From the NCBI GenBank assembly GCA_024405875.1, contig JAKSOA010000005.1, positions 32,940 through 96,939 on the forward strand: DNA of 64,000 nt. The letters run 5' to 3'. How positions within the stretch are numbered: the first letter of the stretch is position 1; each line of letters begins with the position of its first letter. This document shows, piece by piece, positions 8,694 through 15,867 of the stretch. The notes beneath the pieces were generated by a model, which saw only the letters and a program-made list of their open reading frames with translations, was not told the DNA's origin and did not search any database. The DNA comes from Paludibacteraceae bacterium (GTDB lineage Bacteria > Bacteroidota > Bacteroidia > Bacteroidales > Paludibacteraceae). The translations under genes were made by a program, and so were the position numbers.

Positions 8694-10145
8694 ATGGAAC
8701 TTACAGATAGAAATGCTCAGTGGCGTGATGAACTCCGCTACTCTATGTCTAACAAAGAGCGTACAGAGATTGCCCGTGTAAAGATGAATGAGCTTGACGG
8801 TGAATACCGCAGCCATAACTCTGAGGAGGTTAACCAAGGTCTTACAAAAGAGCAGGCTCTTCTTGAAGCCAAGCGTTGTCTTGACTGCCCTAATCCAGGC
8901 TGTATGACAGGTTGCCCTGTAGGCATCAACATACCTTCATTTATTAAGAATATTGAGCGTGGGGAGTTCCTTAACGCCGCAAAAGTTCTTAAAATGACAT
9001 CAGCTCTACCTGCTGTCTGCGGACGTGTATGCCCGCAGGAGAAACAGTGTGAGAGCCAATGTATTCACCTTAAGATGAAGAAACCGGCTGTAGCCATAGG
9101 TTATCTTGAGCGTTTTGCCGCTGACTATGAGCGTGAGAGCGGAAACATATCACTACCTGAACTTGCCCCTAAGAATGGCATTAAGGTGGCGGTTGTGGGC
9201 TCAGGTCCCGCTGGTCTGTCATTTGCTGGTGATATGGCTAAGAAAGGCTACGATGTTACAGTATTTGAGGCGCTGCACGAGATTGGCGGTGTACTTAAAT
9301 ATGGTATTCCAGAATTCCGTCTGCCTAACTCAATTGTTGATGTTGAGATTAACAACCTTGAGAAAATGGGCGTTAAGTTTATGAAGGATACAATCGTGGG
9401 CAAGACTCTTAGTTTTGATGACATAAAGGCTCAAGGCTTTAAGGGAATGTTTGTGGCATCTGGTGCCGGGCTTCCTAACTTTATGAACATTGAGGGTGAG
9501 AACCTCATAGGCGTAATGTCATCAAATGAGTATCTTACACGTGTAAACCTAATGGGTGCCGCTAAAGATGAGTTTGACACACCTGTGCTTAAAGGCAAAC
9601 GTGTGGCTGTAATTGGCGGTGGTAACACCTCTATGGATTCAGTGCGTACAGCAAAACGTCTTGGCGCTGACCTTGCTATGATTGTATATCGTAGAAGTGA
9701 AGATGAGATGCCGGCACGTAAAGAGGAGGTTAAGCACGCTAAAGAAGAGGGCGTTGAATTCCGCACACTTCACAATCCTATCAAGTATATCGGCGATGAG
9801 AAGGGTCGTGTGAAACAAATGTTGCTCCAGAAGATGGAACTTGGTGAGCCTGATGAGAAGGGTCGCCGCCGTCCTGTTGCAATACCTGGTGCCACAGAAC
9901 TTGTTGACGTTGACACAGTTATTGTAAGTATAGGTGTCTCTCCAAACCCACTTATACCTCGTTCAATTGACGGTCTTGAGGTATCACAGAAAGGTACTAT
10001 TGTTGTTGGTGACAATATGCAGAGTACAATTCCAATGATATTCGCAGGCGGTGATATTGTTCGTGGTGGTGCTACTGTTATTCTTGCTATGGGTGACGGA
10101 CGCAAAGCTGCGGCTGAAATGGACTCTTACCTAAAGAATAGTTGA
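8694..10145 (+). CDS. nfnB: NfnB / glutamate-synthase-like flavoprotein subunit
   Basis: 483 residues. The N-terminal domain binds two 4Fe-4S clusters (C-L-D-C-P-N-P-G-C, then C-P, later C-G-R-V-C-P and C-E-S-Q-C). Then come an FAD Rossmann motif G-S-G-P-A-G-L-S (about 166) and an NADPH motif G-G-G-N-T-S-M-D (about 307). This is the GltD / NfnB architecture. No large GltB glutamate synthase is nearby, which favours NfnB over glutamate synthase. It starts 4 bp after nfnA. Its last codons and stop (N-S-stop) run into a short intergenic repeat at 10141-10163, as recA does at 26611. Confidence 0.85.
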   Translation: MELTDRNAQWRDELRYSMSNKERTEIARVKMNELDGEYRSHNSEEVNQGLTKEQALLEAKRCLDCPNPGCMTGCPVGINIPSFIKNIERGEFLNAAKVLKMTSALPAVCGRVCPQEKQCESQCIHLKMKKPAVAIGYLERFAADYERESGNISLPELAPKNGIKVAVVGSGPAGLSFAGDMAKKGYDVTVFEALHEIGGVLKYGIPEFRLPNSIVDVEINNLEKMGVKFMKDTIVGKTLSFDDIKAQGFKGMFVASGAGLPNFMNIEGENLIGVMSSNEYLTRVNLMGAAKDEFDTPVLKGKRVAVIGGGNTSMDSVRTAKRLGADLAMIVYRRSEDEMPARKEEVKHAKEEGVEFRTLHNPIKYIGDEKGRVKQMLLQKMELGEPDEKGRRRPVAIPGATELVDVDTVIVSIGVSPNPLIPRSIDGLEVSQKGTIVVGDNMQSTIPMIFAGGDIVRGGATVILAMGDGRKAAAEMDSYLKNS

Positions 10146-10163
10146 CAGTGGACAGTTGACAGT
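10141..10163. repeat. TTGACAGT-type intergenic repeat
   Basis: Units of GTTGACAGT and GGACAGT alternate over 23 bp and include the nfnB stop codon. A 30-bp relative lies at 26611-26640, immediately after the same A-A-T-A sequence at the end of recA. Confidence 0.65.
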
Positions 10164-10176
10164 TAAAAAATCTTCT

Positions 10177-11079
10177 ATGAATAGAATTAGAATTGCAATA
10201 GTTGGTTACGGTAACATCGGCAAGTTTGCTGTTGAGGCTGCACAAGCGGCTGATGACATTGAACTTGCAGGTGTTGTGCGCCGTGCAGGTTCAGTCTCAA
10301 AGCAAGAGAAGGAACTTGATGGCATCAAGGTTGTCTCTGACATTAATGAATTAGGCAAAATTGATGTTGCCGTTATCTGCGGGCCTTCACGCAGTTGCCC
10401 CGACATTGCGGAGCCTCTTCTGAGACGTGGAATCTCAACAGTTGACAGCTTTGACATTCACACGCAGGTATGGGATACTCTTATGCGTTTGGATGCGGCG
10501 GCCAAGGCAGGCGGCGCGGCGGCTATAATATCCGCTGGCTGGGACCCAGGCTCTGACTCTGTTATCCGCACCCTACTGCAAGCAATGGCTCCAAAGGGTA
10601 TTACATACACCAATTTCGGTCCGGGAATGAGTATGGGACACTCTGTAGTGGCTCGCTCTAAGGAGGGTGTTAAAAACGCTCTTTCAATGACCATTCCTAC
10701 AGGCACAGGCATTCACCGCCGTATGGTTTATGTGGAACTTGAAAACGACGCCACTCTTGAGCAGGTTACAGCAGCCATTAAGTCTGATGACTACTTCGCC
10801 CACGATGAGACTCACGTCATAGCAGTTGACTCTGTTGACGCTGTAAAGGATATGGGACACGGCGTATTACTTGAACGCAAAGGCGTATCAGGCAAGACAC
10901 AGAACCAAAACTTCAGTTTCTCAATGAGCATCAACAACCCTGCCCTAACATCACAAGTACTTATATCTTGTGCAAGAGCAGTTGTTAAGCAGCAACCCGG
11001 AGCCTTCACTCTACCAGAGATTGCTCCAATGGACCTTCTGCCAGGCGACAGAGAGAAACTTGTGAAGAGCTTGGTGTAA
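10177..11079 (+). CDS. ddh: meso-Diaminopimelate dehydrogenase
   Basis: 300 residues, the usual size. The N-terminal Rossmann motif is V-G-Y-G-N-I-G-K; the mid-region S-A-G-W-D-P-G-S-D-S and the G-P-G-M-S-M-G-H loop are hallmarks of NADPH-dependent DAP dehydrogenase. It makes meso-diaminopimelate in one reductive amination of tetrahydrodipicolinate with ammonium, serving lysine and peptidoglycan synthesis. The ATG at 10177 is preferred to an in-frame start within the preceding repeat. Its place after gdhA and nfnAB groups two NADPH- and ammonium-using dehydrogenases with a likely NADPH source. Confidence 0.93.
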   Translation: MNRIRIAIVGYGNIGKFAVEAAQAADDIELAGVVRRAGSVSKQEKELDGIKVVSDINELGKIDVAVICGPSRSCPDIAEPLLRRGISTVDSFDIHTQVWDTLMRLDAAAKAGGAAAIISAGWDPGSDSVIRTLLQAMAPKGITYTNFGPGMSMGHSVVARSKEGVKNALSMTIPTGTGIHRRMVYVELENDATLEQVTAAIKSDDYFAHDETHVIAVDSVDAVKDMGHGVLLERKGVSGKTQNQNFSFSMSINNPALTSQVLISCARAVVKQQPGAFTLPEIAPMDLLPGDREKLVKSLV

Positions 11080-11119
11080 TACCGAACAATAAAGTCTTAC
11101 AATTTGGGAATAGAACTCT

Positions 11120-11476
11120 GTGAAGAGAACTATATTATCCATATTACTATCAGTAACGCTAATCTTTGCTATACATAGCATAGTTAGCGTTACTGAGTAT
11201 GTGATAGACAATGGTTTAGGCAGATACTCAAATGTAGCGGAATTAGATGCCATAGAGTCTATTCCTGTGGCGGATTATGCAATTAGTGCCACAGGTGTAA
11301 CTGTACCGCCATCTGCATTTACTATTTTACGTAACACAACAGCAGCGTTCATACTTGCTTTTACATCAGCATTACTGCTATTCTTATTTTATGGCAACTT
11401 AGAACTGAGTCTATTAAACTGCATACGTTCTGTGGATAATTGTCACAGGCTGCTTCCATATCATGGTTTTGTGTAA
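11120..11476 (+). CDS. Small hypothetical membrane protein
   Basis: 118 residues from a GTG at 11120. Two hydrophobic segments, about 5-26 and 68-92, flank a polar loop of roughly 40 residues. No family is recognised. It lies 40 bp downstream of ddh on the same strand and may be the end of that operon. The GTG start and the lack of a clear family keep confidence moderate; another reading is non-coding sequence with a chance hydrophobic frame. Confidence 0.45.
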   Translation: MKRTILSILLSVTLIFAIHSIVSVTEYVIDNGLGRYSNVAELDAIESIPVADYAISATGVTVPPSAFTILRNTTAAFILAFTSALLLFLFYGNLELSLLNCIRSVDNCHRLLPYHGFV

Positions 11477-11537
11477 CACCACCCTCCCCGTATCAAGAGA
11501 GAGTTTAACACATTTTTAACCACTAAATATATATGTT

Positions 11538-11627
11538 ATGGGAGTTACAATAATAGGAGTAGTTCTACTGGCACTTTGCATTGTTCCTGTAGTGATTCTC
11601 CAAATTAAAAAGAATAAGAAAAAATAA
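11538..11627 (+). CDS. 29-residue single-span membrane peptide
   Basis: The ATG at 11538 opens a 29-codon frame: a Gly-Val-Thr start, an uninterrupted hydrophobic stretch at about 4-21 (I-I-G-V-V-L-L-A-L-C-I-V-P), then a K-rich tail K-K-N-K-K-K. The stop at 11625-11627 abuts a strong terminator, which shows a transcript ends here. The layout (one membrane span, positive cytosolic tail) matches small inner-membrane proteins. The function is unknown. Confidence 0.6.
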   Translation: MGVTIIGVVLLALCIVPVVILQIKKNKKK

Positions 11628-11655
11628 AAAAGAGGGCAACCTGCCCTCTTTTTTA
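11625..11655 (+). terminator. Rho-independent terminator
   Basis: AGAGGGC (11631-11637) and GCCCTCT (11643-11649) with a 5-nt loop, flanked by A and T runs that extend the stem. It directly follows the 29-residue ORF. Confidence 0.9.
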
Positions 11656-11688
11656 CTTAAACTGACAGTATTTGGCAGAACGAGTACA

Positions 11689-11696
11689 TATCTTTG
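11689..11696 (+). promoter_or_regulatory. Isolated -7 box
   Basis: TATCTTTG at 11689-11696, with TTTG at 11671-11674 (spacer only 14 bp). It would drive transcription into the tiny-ORF region before the Panacea-domain gene. Confidence 0.35.
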
Positions 11697-11785
11697 TAAA
11701 AAATACGACAATAGGGAGCCCATTTTCTCCGATGACGTATGCTGTGCAGACGGCTGCATATCGGTAGTCAGATTCTTTGAAGGAG

Positions 11786-11920
11786 ATGAACCAAACACCT
11801 TACATTATTAGACAAATACAAGCAGAATTTCACCCCATCCAAGACTATATGATTAGAAATGTCTGCCTACCATACGAACTTCTGGATTTAGTGTATTACA
11901 GAAGGGAAAAAGATGAGTAG
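11786..11920 (+). CDS. Possible 44-residue ORF or gene remnant
   Basis: The ATG at 11786 is preceded directly by AGGAG and gives a 44-codon frame with protein-like composition (T-P-Y-I-I-R-Q-I-Q, then P-Y-E-L-L-D-L-V-Y-Y-R-R-E). In the next frame upstream, about 11703-11812, there is also a stop-free coding-like run (A-D-G-C-I-S-V-V-R-F-F-E-G-D-E). The two together look like one decayed, frameshifted gene as much as a real small gene. No family is recognised. Confidence 0.3.
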   Translation: MNQTPYIIRQIQAEFHPIQDYMIRNVCLPYELLDLVYYRREKDE

Positions 11921-11984
11921 ATTGCGTACTATTCCTATACACACGACACAAACATATCATTAAAAATTGAGTTTTACTATTGTA

Positions 11985-12002
11985 TTTCACTTTATAGTGA
12001 AA
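11985..12002. promoter_or_regulatory. Palindrome upstream of Panacea-gene promoter
   Basis: TTTCACT and AGTGAAA, 7-bp perfect arms around TTAT, ending 4 bp before the -33 box. This is a typical size and position for an operator of an HTH antitoxin. Confidence 0.5.
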
Positions 12003-12005
12003 ATA

Positions 12006-12052
12006 TTTGCTTATTTATCATTTTATATGTATATTTGCTACAAATAAGCAAA
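12006..12052 (+). promoter_or_regulatory. Promoter nested in an 11-bp inverted repeat
   Basis: -33 TTTG at 12006-12009, a 20-bp spacer and -7 TATATTTG at 12030-12037. The perfect inverted repeat TTTGCTTATTT (12006-12016) / AAATAAGCAAA (12042-12052) covers the -33 box on one side and the expected transcription start on the other, so a dimer bound to both arms would block the promoter. Confidence 0.65.
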
Positions 12053-12060
12053 GATGCGTT

Positions 12061-12174
12061 ATGGGGAGTCATGTCTTCAACAGTAAAAATGAAGATATCA
12101 ATGGGGAAACCAAACACCAATACAATTTGTATATCATTTCACAAAGCAGAATACCCTATAAAATACGCATATAA
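12061..12174 (+). CDS. Possible 37-residue leader ORF
   Basis: The ATG at 12061 is about 16 bp after the predicted transcription start and reads 37 codons to a TAA at 12172, 21 bp before the Panacea-domain gene. The peptide is polar and basic near its end (S-Q-S-R-I-P-Y-K-I-R-I). It is the first ORF of the transcript, the place a toxin would occupy, but no toxin family is recognised and it may be an untranslated leader. Confidence 0.3.
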   Translation: MGSHVFNSKNEDINGETKHQYNLYIISQSRIPYKIRI

Positions 12175-12182
12175 ATAATCAT

Positions 12183-12189
12183 AGGAGGT
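12183..12189 (+). promoter_or_regulatory. Strong Shine-Dalgarno site
   Basis: AGGAGGT ends 6 nt before the ATG at 12196. Bacteroidetes genes seldom carry such a site, and most neighbours here have none, so it decides this start and hints at foreign origin. Confidence 0.6.
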
Positions 12190-12195
12190 AGAACA

Positions 12196-13206
12196 ATGAA
12201 AACAGAACGATACATAGATATGAAGAGTCCATTGACTGGCGGACGTGTAAAATTAGTAGAGGACATTGAAGAACAAGAATTCCGCAATGAGAAATTTTCT
12301 GTATATGTACGTTATTGCATTTGCGAAGACACAGGAGAGCAATTCACAATAGAGGGACAAGATGACCTGGCATTAAACCAGATTTATGGTCAGTATCGTA
12401 TTAAACACGGAATCCCATTTGCTGATGAAATTGTGTCGATAAGGGAAAGATATGGACTAAACTATACTCAAATAAGCAAAATAACAGGGTTTGGCACTAA
12501 TCAATGGAAACAGTACGAGCAAGGCGTTGTACCATCCGAAAGCAACGGCAAAATGATTGCCGCAATGAGCAAAAAACAGTGTATATTTGATTTGTTAGAG
12601 GCAAGCCGCAGTGAATTTCAAGATTCAGAATATGATAAAATTCACGCAAGAATATCCACTGCACCAGAGCATCCAAAGTTTAATCCGGAACAACAACTGT
12701 TCTATGGGCAAACAAAAAGAGGCTTGTACAATGGATATTCTGAAATGAATGTTGCAAAACTAAAGGATATGGTTCGGTTTCTTATTCAAAAAGAATGCGG
12801 ATATGTATGTCCAACAAAATTAAATAAAGAAATGTTTTACGCTGATTTTCTGCATTTTCGCAAATATGGCAAATCAATTAGCGGATTACACTACAGAGCC
12901 ATACAATATGGTCCTGTACCAGAACATTTTGATACCATTTATGACAATATAGAGGGGGTTTCAAAATCAATAATCATAGCAAATGACTGTGAAAGTATCA
13001 GACTTCATTATGACAATGAAGACCAACAAATTACAGCACTCACAAAAGAAGAGATAGACACCCTGACTGAAATATCCTCAATTCTACAACCTAAACGAAC
13101 ATCAGAAGTAATAGAAATGAGCCATAATGAAACTGCGTGGTCTAACAATGAACAGACACATAGTTTCATTCCTTATTCTGAGGCATTTAATCTAAAGGCA
13201 ATATAA
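12196..13206 (+). CDS. HTH-Panacea (DUF4065/SocA-type) antitoxin
   Basis: 336 residues. The N-terminal 60 residues resemble an MqsA/YgiT-like lead (one C-I-C-E pair, no full zinc finger). An XRE-like helix-turn-helix follows at about 75-115 (Y-G-L-N-Y-T-Q-I-S-K-I-T-G-F-G, then W-K-Q-Y-E-Q-G). The C-terminal half, about 185-300, is the Panacea/DUF4065 domain (V-A-K-L-K-D-M-V-R-F-L-I, Y-A-D-F-L-H-F, I-S-G-L-H-Y-R-A-I-Q-Y-G-P-V-P). Panacea domains neutralise many unrelated toxins encoded beside them. No recognised toxin adjoins it, only tiny ORFs and remnants. The region is AT-rich with an operator-like promoter, so self-repression is likely. Confidence 0.8.
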   Translation: MKTERYIDMKSPLTGGRVKLVEDIEEQEFRNEKFSVYVRYCICEDTGEQFTIEGQDDLALNQIYGQYRIKHGIPFADEIVSIRERYGLNYTQISKITGFGTNQWKQYEQGVVPSESNGKMIAAMSKKQCIFDLLEASRSEFQDSEYDKIHARISTAPEHPKFNPEQQLFYGQTKRGLYNGYSEMNVAKLKDMVRFLIQKECGYVCPTKLNKEMFYADFLHFRKYGKSISGLHYRAIQYGPVPEHFDTIYDNIEGVSKSIIIANDCESIRLHYDNEDQQITALTKEEIDTLTEISSILQPKRTSEVIEMSHNETAWSNNEQTHSFIPYSEAFNLKAI

Positions 13207-13314
13207 ACATCAAAATTATAAAAGTGACTCAATCTACCTAAAGAATTTTGGGATGTTCTTAGAAATCACAAAGCATTCAGTCTTTTTATAAATTGATTTA
13301 TATTTATGACATCA

Positions 13315-13437
13315 ACGTGTAGAAACCTGATTATACGGTGCACGTAAATGTTCCTTAGACCAAGATTCTATTGTTTTAGTGCTTAGTTTTCCAGCATCGC
13401 AAAGTTCATCTATTGCATCCAATGCTTTATTAGAGAA
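13315..13437 (-). pseudogene. Coding-like remnant continuing the corA frame
   Basis: Past the corA stop the same minus-strand frame stays open for about 41 codons to a TGA near 13315 and reads like protein (A-L-D-A-I-D-E-L-C-D-A-G-K-L-S, then T-I-E-S-W-S-K-E-H-L-R). This does not look like normal CorA sequence, since CorA ends shortly after its second membrane helix. It is more likely the tail of a lost gene fused in frame by a deletion, or chance. The rest of 13207-13314 holds no gene I can support. Confidence 0.3.
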
Positions 13438-14370
13438 TTAGAACCACTTCTTCTTGATGAAGAGCCAAGTTGTGACGGCTGTAAGTGCTATTGTGGCAAT
13501 AACTGTTATACTGAAAGTCCAATTGAATATGGTGGTGCCAACCTCAAGGTTCATCCCAAAGAAACTTGCTATCAATGTAGGCATCATTAAAACAATTGAT
13601 ATGGTTGTGAGGCGTTTCATAACCATATTCAGGTTGTTTGAGATAACAGAAGCGTAGGCGTCCATCATTCCAGAGAGAATGTCGCTGTAGATGTTTGTCA
13701 TCTCAAGCGCCTGCTTTGACTCAATCTCAACGTCCTCAACAAGTTCAGGGTCATACACCTCTTTTGAGGAACGCAGGTTTTTCAGACGATGGGTTAGGAT
13801 ATCATTTCCACGAAGTGAGGTTGTGAAATATACAAGACACTTTTCAAGTTTAAGAAGTGTCTGAAGGTCTTCATTCTTAATGGAGTTCTCCAACTCCTTC
13901 TCAGCGATACGTGTGCGGTTGTTAACCTGCTTAAGGTATTTCAAAAACCAGATGCTTGATGAAAGCAGCAGACGGAATACAAAGTTTATATTGTCTGTAC
14001 GGTGTATGTTCTTGCGTTTTGTGTACTGAATAAAGTCTGGTATCAAATCATTCTTGTGGAAACAGACAGAGACAAACACCTCATCTTTGAATATGATACC
14101 AAGCGGTACTGTTGTAAAAGGTGCTGTTGTCTCATACTCCTCAGCCTTACACGGAATACGCATAAGAATGAAGCACCAGCCGTCCTCAACCTCAATACGC
14201 GGACGCTCATCAACGTCTTCAATATCTTCATAGAACGCAGCCGGGACACCAAGTGTCTCTATGGCGTAATCTTTATCCTCTTGAGTAGGCTTTGTAATAT
14301 TAACCCAGCAGTTGGGTTCCCATTTTGGCACGGCAACCAAACCTGTGCCGTTCACTAAAAATGTTCTCAT
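13438..14370 (-). CDS. corA: CorA-family magnesium/cobalt transporter
   Basis: 310 residues. A large cytosolic N-terminal domain is followed by a long helix (about 190-260) and two C-terminal membrane helices. The first ends in the diagnostic G-M-N at 272-274, and the K-K-K-W-F tail follows the second. CorA forms a pentameric channel for Mg2+ uptake. A -7 box on the minus strand (TATTTTTG, 14490-14497) lies about 120 bp upstream, leaving a long leader with a hairpin (GGGTG 14394-14398 / CACCC 14419-14423); whether the leader senses magnesium cannot be told. Confidence 0.92.
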   Translation of the reverse strand: MRTFLVNGTGLVAVPKWEPNCWVNITKPTQEDKDYAIETLGVPAAFYEDIEDVDERPRIEVEDGWCFILMRIPCKAEEYETTAPFTTVPLGIIFKDEVFVSVCFHKNDLIPDFIQYTKRKNIHRTDNINFVFRLLLSSSIWFLKYLKQVNNRTRIAEKELENSIKNEDLQTLLKLEKCLVYFTTSLRGNDILTHRLKNLRSSKEVYDPELVEDVEIESKQALEMTNIYSDILSGMMDAYASVISNNLNMVMKRLTTISIVLMMPTLIASFFGMNLEVGTTIFNWTFSITVIATIALTAVTTWLFIKKKWF

Positions 14371-14489
14371 TGGCTGTGACCTCCAAAAGTTGTGGGTGGA
14401 GAGCCTCTGAGTGCCTCACACCCTGATTAAACAGTAAAGTAATCCGGATGATAATCGTCCATTATTAGTTATAAATTGGTTTACGAGTG

Positions 14490-14497
14490 CAAAAATA
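14490..14497 (-). promoter_or_regulatory. -7 box of corA
   Basis: TATTTTTG read on the minus strand. No good TTTG is found 18-22 bp further upstream, so the call is tentative. Confidence 0.4.
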
Positions 14498-14536
14498 ACA
14501 CAAAAAATTATATAATAGCCTTTTTAGTGTAAAAAA

Positions 14537-14568
14537 ATTGACTTTCAAAAGATGATTTTGTAAATTTG
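14537..14568 (+). promoter_or_regulatory. Promoter of nitroreductase gene
   Basis: ATTG at 14537-14540 (one base from TTTG), a 20-bp spacer and TAAATTTG at 14561-14568; the ATG lies 24 bp downstream. Confidence 0.65.
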
Positions 14569-14592
14569 CGATTGTAATTAAAACTTATTTTT

Positions 14593-15228
14593 ATGAAAAA
14601 AATCATCTATTTAGTTTCTGTGACGCTAACAGCGTTTATGTTCAGTGCCTGCACGCAGTCTGCAACCGAAGAGTCATTTGATGGTGACTCAATCCAGATA
14701 GTGACATCAGAAGATTTGGTCATAGAGAACATTATGAGCCGCCGCAGTATCAGGCAGTTTACAAATGACACTATTCCAGCCGCACAAATTGAGAAGATTC
14801 TGCGTGCCGGGTTCGCCGCCCCTACAGCAATGAACCGCCAGCCATGGGCTATTGAGGTGGTTAATGATACAACACTGCTCAGACAAATGTCAACAGAACT
14901 TCCATACGGACGCCTTGAGACAGCCGCTGTGGCGTTTATAGTGCTTGGTGATATGGAGCGCACCATTGATGGTGACGGGCGTGACTTTTGGGTGGTTGAC
15001 TGCTCCCTTATGGCTGAGAATATGATGCTTGCCGCAAATGCAATGGGCATAGGCAGTTGCTTTACAGGTGTTTGGCCAGGAACGGACAGGGCTGATATCA
15101 TTCGTAAGCACCTGAACATTCCCTCAAAATATGAAGTTCTTGGTATGATTCCTATGGGCTACCCGGCAGAGAACCCCGATGTCAAAGACAAGTGGCGTGC
15201 GGAGGCGGTGCACTACAATGCGTGGTAA
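14593..15228 (+). CDS. Nitroreductase-family lipoprotein
   Basis: 211 residues. A lipoprotein signal peptide ends at F-S-A-C with the lipidated C20, followed by a nitroreductase fold: M-S-R-R-S-I-R-Q-F near residue 50 (FMN phosphate binding), A-P-T-A-M-N-R-Q-P-W about 77-86, and G-I-G-S-C-F-T-G-V-W near 150. Family members reduce nitro groups, quinones or flavins with NAD(P)H. A lipid-anchored form is unusual because the cofactor supply is cytosolic, although lipid-anchored nitroreductases do occur in Bacteroidales. It converges on desulfoferrodoxin with a shared terminator between them. Confidence 0.85.
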   Translation: MKKIIYLVSVTLTAFMFSACTQSATEESFDGDSIQIVTSEDLVIENIMSRRSIRQFTNDTIPAAQIEKILRAGFAAPTAMNRQPWAIEVVNDTTLLRQMSTELPYGRLETAAVAFIVLGDMERTIDGDGRDFWVVDCSLMAENMMLAANAMGIGSCFTGVWPGTDRADIIRKHLNIPSKYEVLGMIPMGYPAENPDVKDKWRAEAVHYNAW

Positions 15229-15231
15229 AAT

Positions 15232-15266
15232 AAAAATCCTGACCGCATAAACGGTCAGGATTTTTT
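15232..15266. terminator. Bidirectional terminator
   Basis: A perfect 14-bp stem (15232-15245 with 15252-15265) and a 6-nt loop, A-rich on one side and T-rich on the other, between the converging nitroreductase and desulfoferrodoxin genes. Confidence 0.92.
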
Positions 15267-15272
15267 ATCTCC

Positions 15273-15680
15273 TCAGAAGCAGTTGAACACTCTGAATTTC
15301 TCTTTTGAGAGGTCTGTTTTCCAAAGCCCGTGAAGGTTACAGTAGGTGTAAACAGCTTTGGGTTTATCTGCACAGCCGCAGAACTCCACAATTGGAATGT
15401 ACGATGAGTCCAGATACCTTATTTTTCCGCCGTGCTCGGTTTCCAAATAGATGAACTCAATGTGATGCTCCGGAGTGGACGGGTGAATCTCCCTGCCTAT
15501 CTCCACCCTGATGTGCCCGTCTGGTGTCTCGGTAACCACAGGCACGTGTTTGGGGTCATCACCCGCATTTGGTTTCAACTCCCTCATCTCATCATCACAA
15601 CATACCATACCAACTCCGCTGTCAACAGTTTTGACAGCAACATTACCACAATGTTCACAATAGTAAATCTTCTGTTTCAT
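15273..15680 (-). CDS. dfx: Desulfoferrodoxin (superoxide reductase)
   Basis: 135 residues, the two-iron class. Center I (rubredoxin-like) ligands are C8, C11, C27 and C28. Center II, where superoxide is reduced to peroxide, has H45 in K-H-V-P, H66 in H-P-S-T-P, H72, C114 and H117 in Y-C-N-L-H-G-L-W; K44 is the active-site lysine. It protects an anaerobe against oxygen exposure without making oxygen. A -7 box (TACCTTTG, minus, 15752-15759) lies upstream, and a LysR gene is divergently oriented across a 187-bp gap. Confidence 0.95.
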   Translation of the reverse strand: MKQKIYYCEHCGNVAVKTVDSGVGMVCCDDEMRELKPNAGDDPKHVPVVTETPDGHIRVEIGREIHPSTPEHHIEFIYLETEHGGKIRYLDSSYIPIVEFCGCADKPKAVYTYCNLHGLWKTDLSKEKFRVFNCF

Positions 15681-15751
15681 AATTAATCAAATTTAATGGT
15701 TAACTAACTATTCCCCGATGTGCGCACCATTCGGATTATTGTTTCTGTGAG

Positions 15752-15759
15752 CAAAGGTA
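15752..15759 (-). promoter_or_regulatory. -7 box of desulfoferrodoxin
   Basis: TACCTTTG on the minus strand, 72 bp upstream of the ATG. The -33 side is poorly defined, as for activator-dependent promoters. Confidence 0.5.
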
Positions 15760-15813
15760 TAGGGGAAAAATCATCTTTAGCATTGATTTTATCAGTATTT
15801 TTCAATAGTTACA

Positions 15814-15845
15814 ATTGATAATATCAATAATATCTATTATCTTTG
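15814..15845 (+). promoter_or_regulatory. LysR promoter with overlapping LTTR-type palindrome
   Basis: ATTG at 15814-15817, a 20-bp spacer and TATCTTTG at 15838-15845. The near-perfect palindrome ATTGATA-A-TATCAAT (15814-15828) contains the T-N11-A pattern of LysR-type sites and covers the -33 box, which suggests autoregulation. Confidence 0.55.
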
Positions 15846-15867
15846 TCCTTGTTAATATAGCAACACT

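Noticed and set aside
8694-10145. Classical glutamate synthase small subunit
   Set aside because: No large GltB subunit is present and the NfnA partner precedes it; NfnB is preferred, though not proved.
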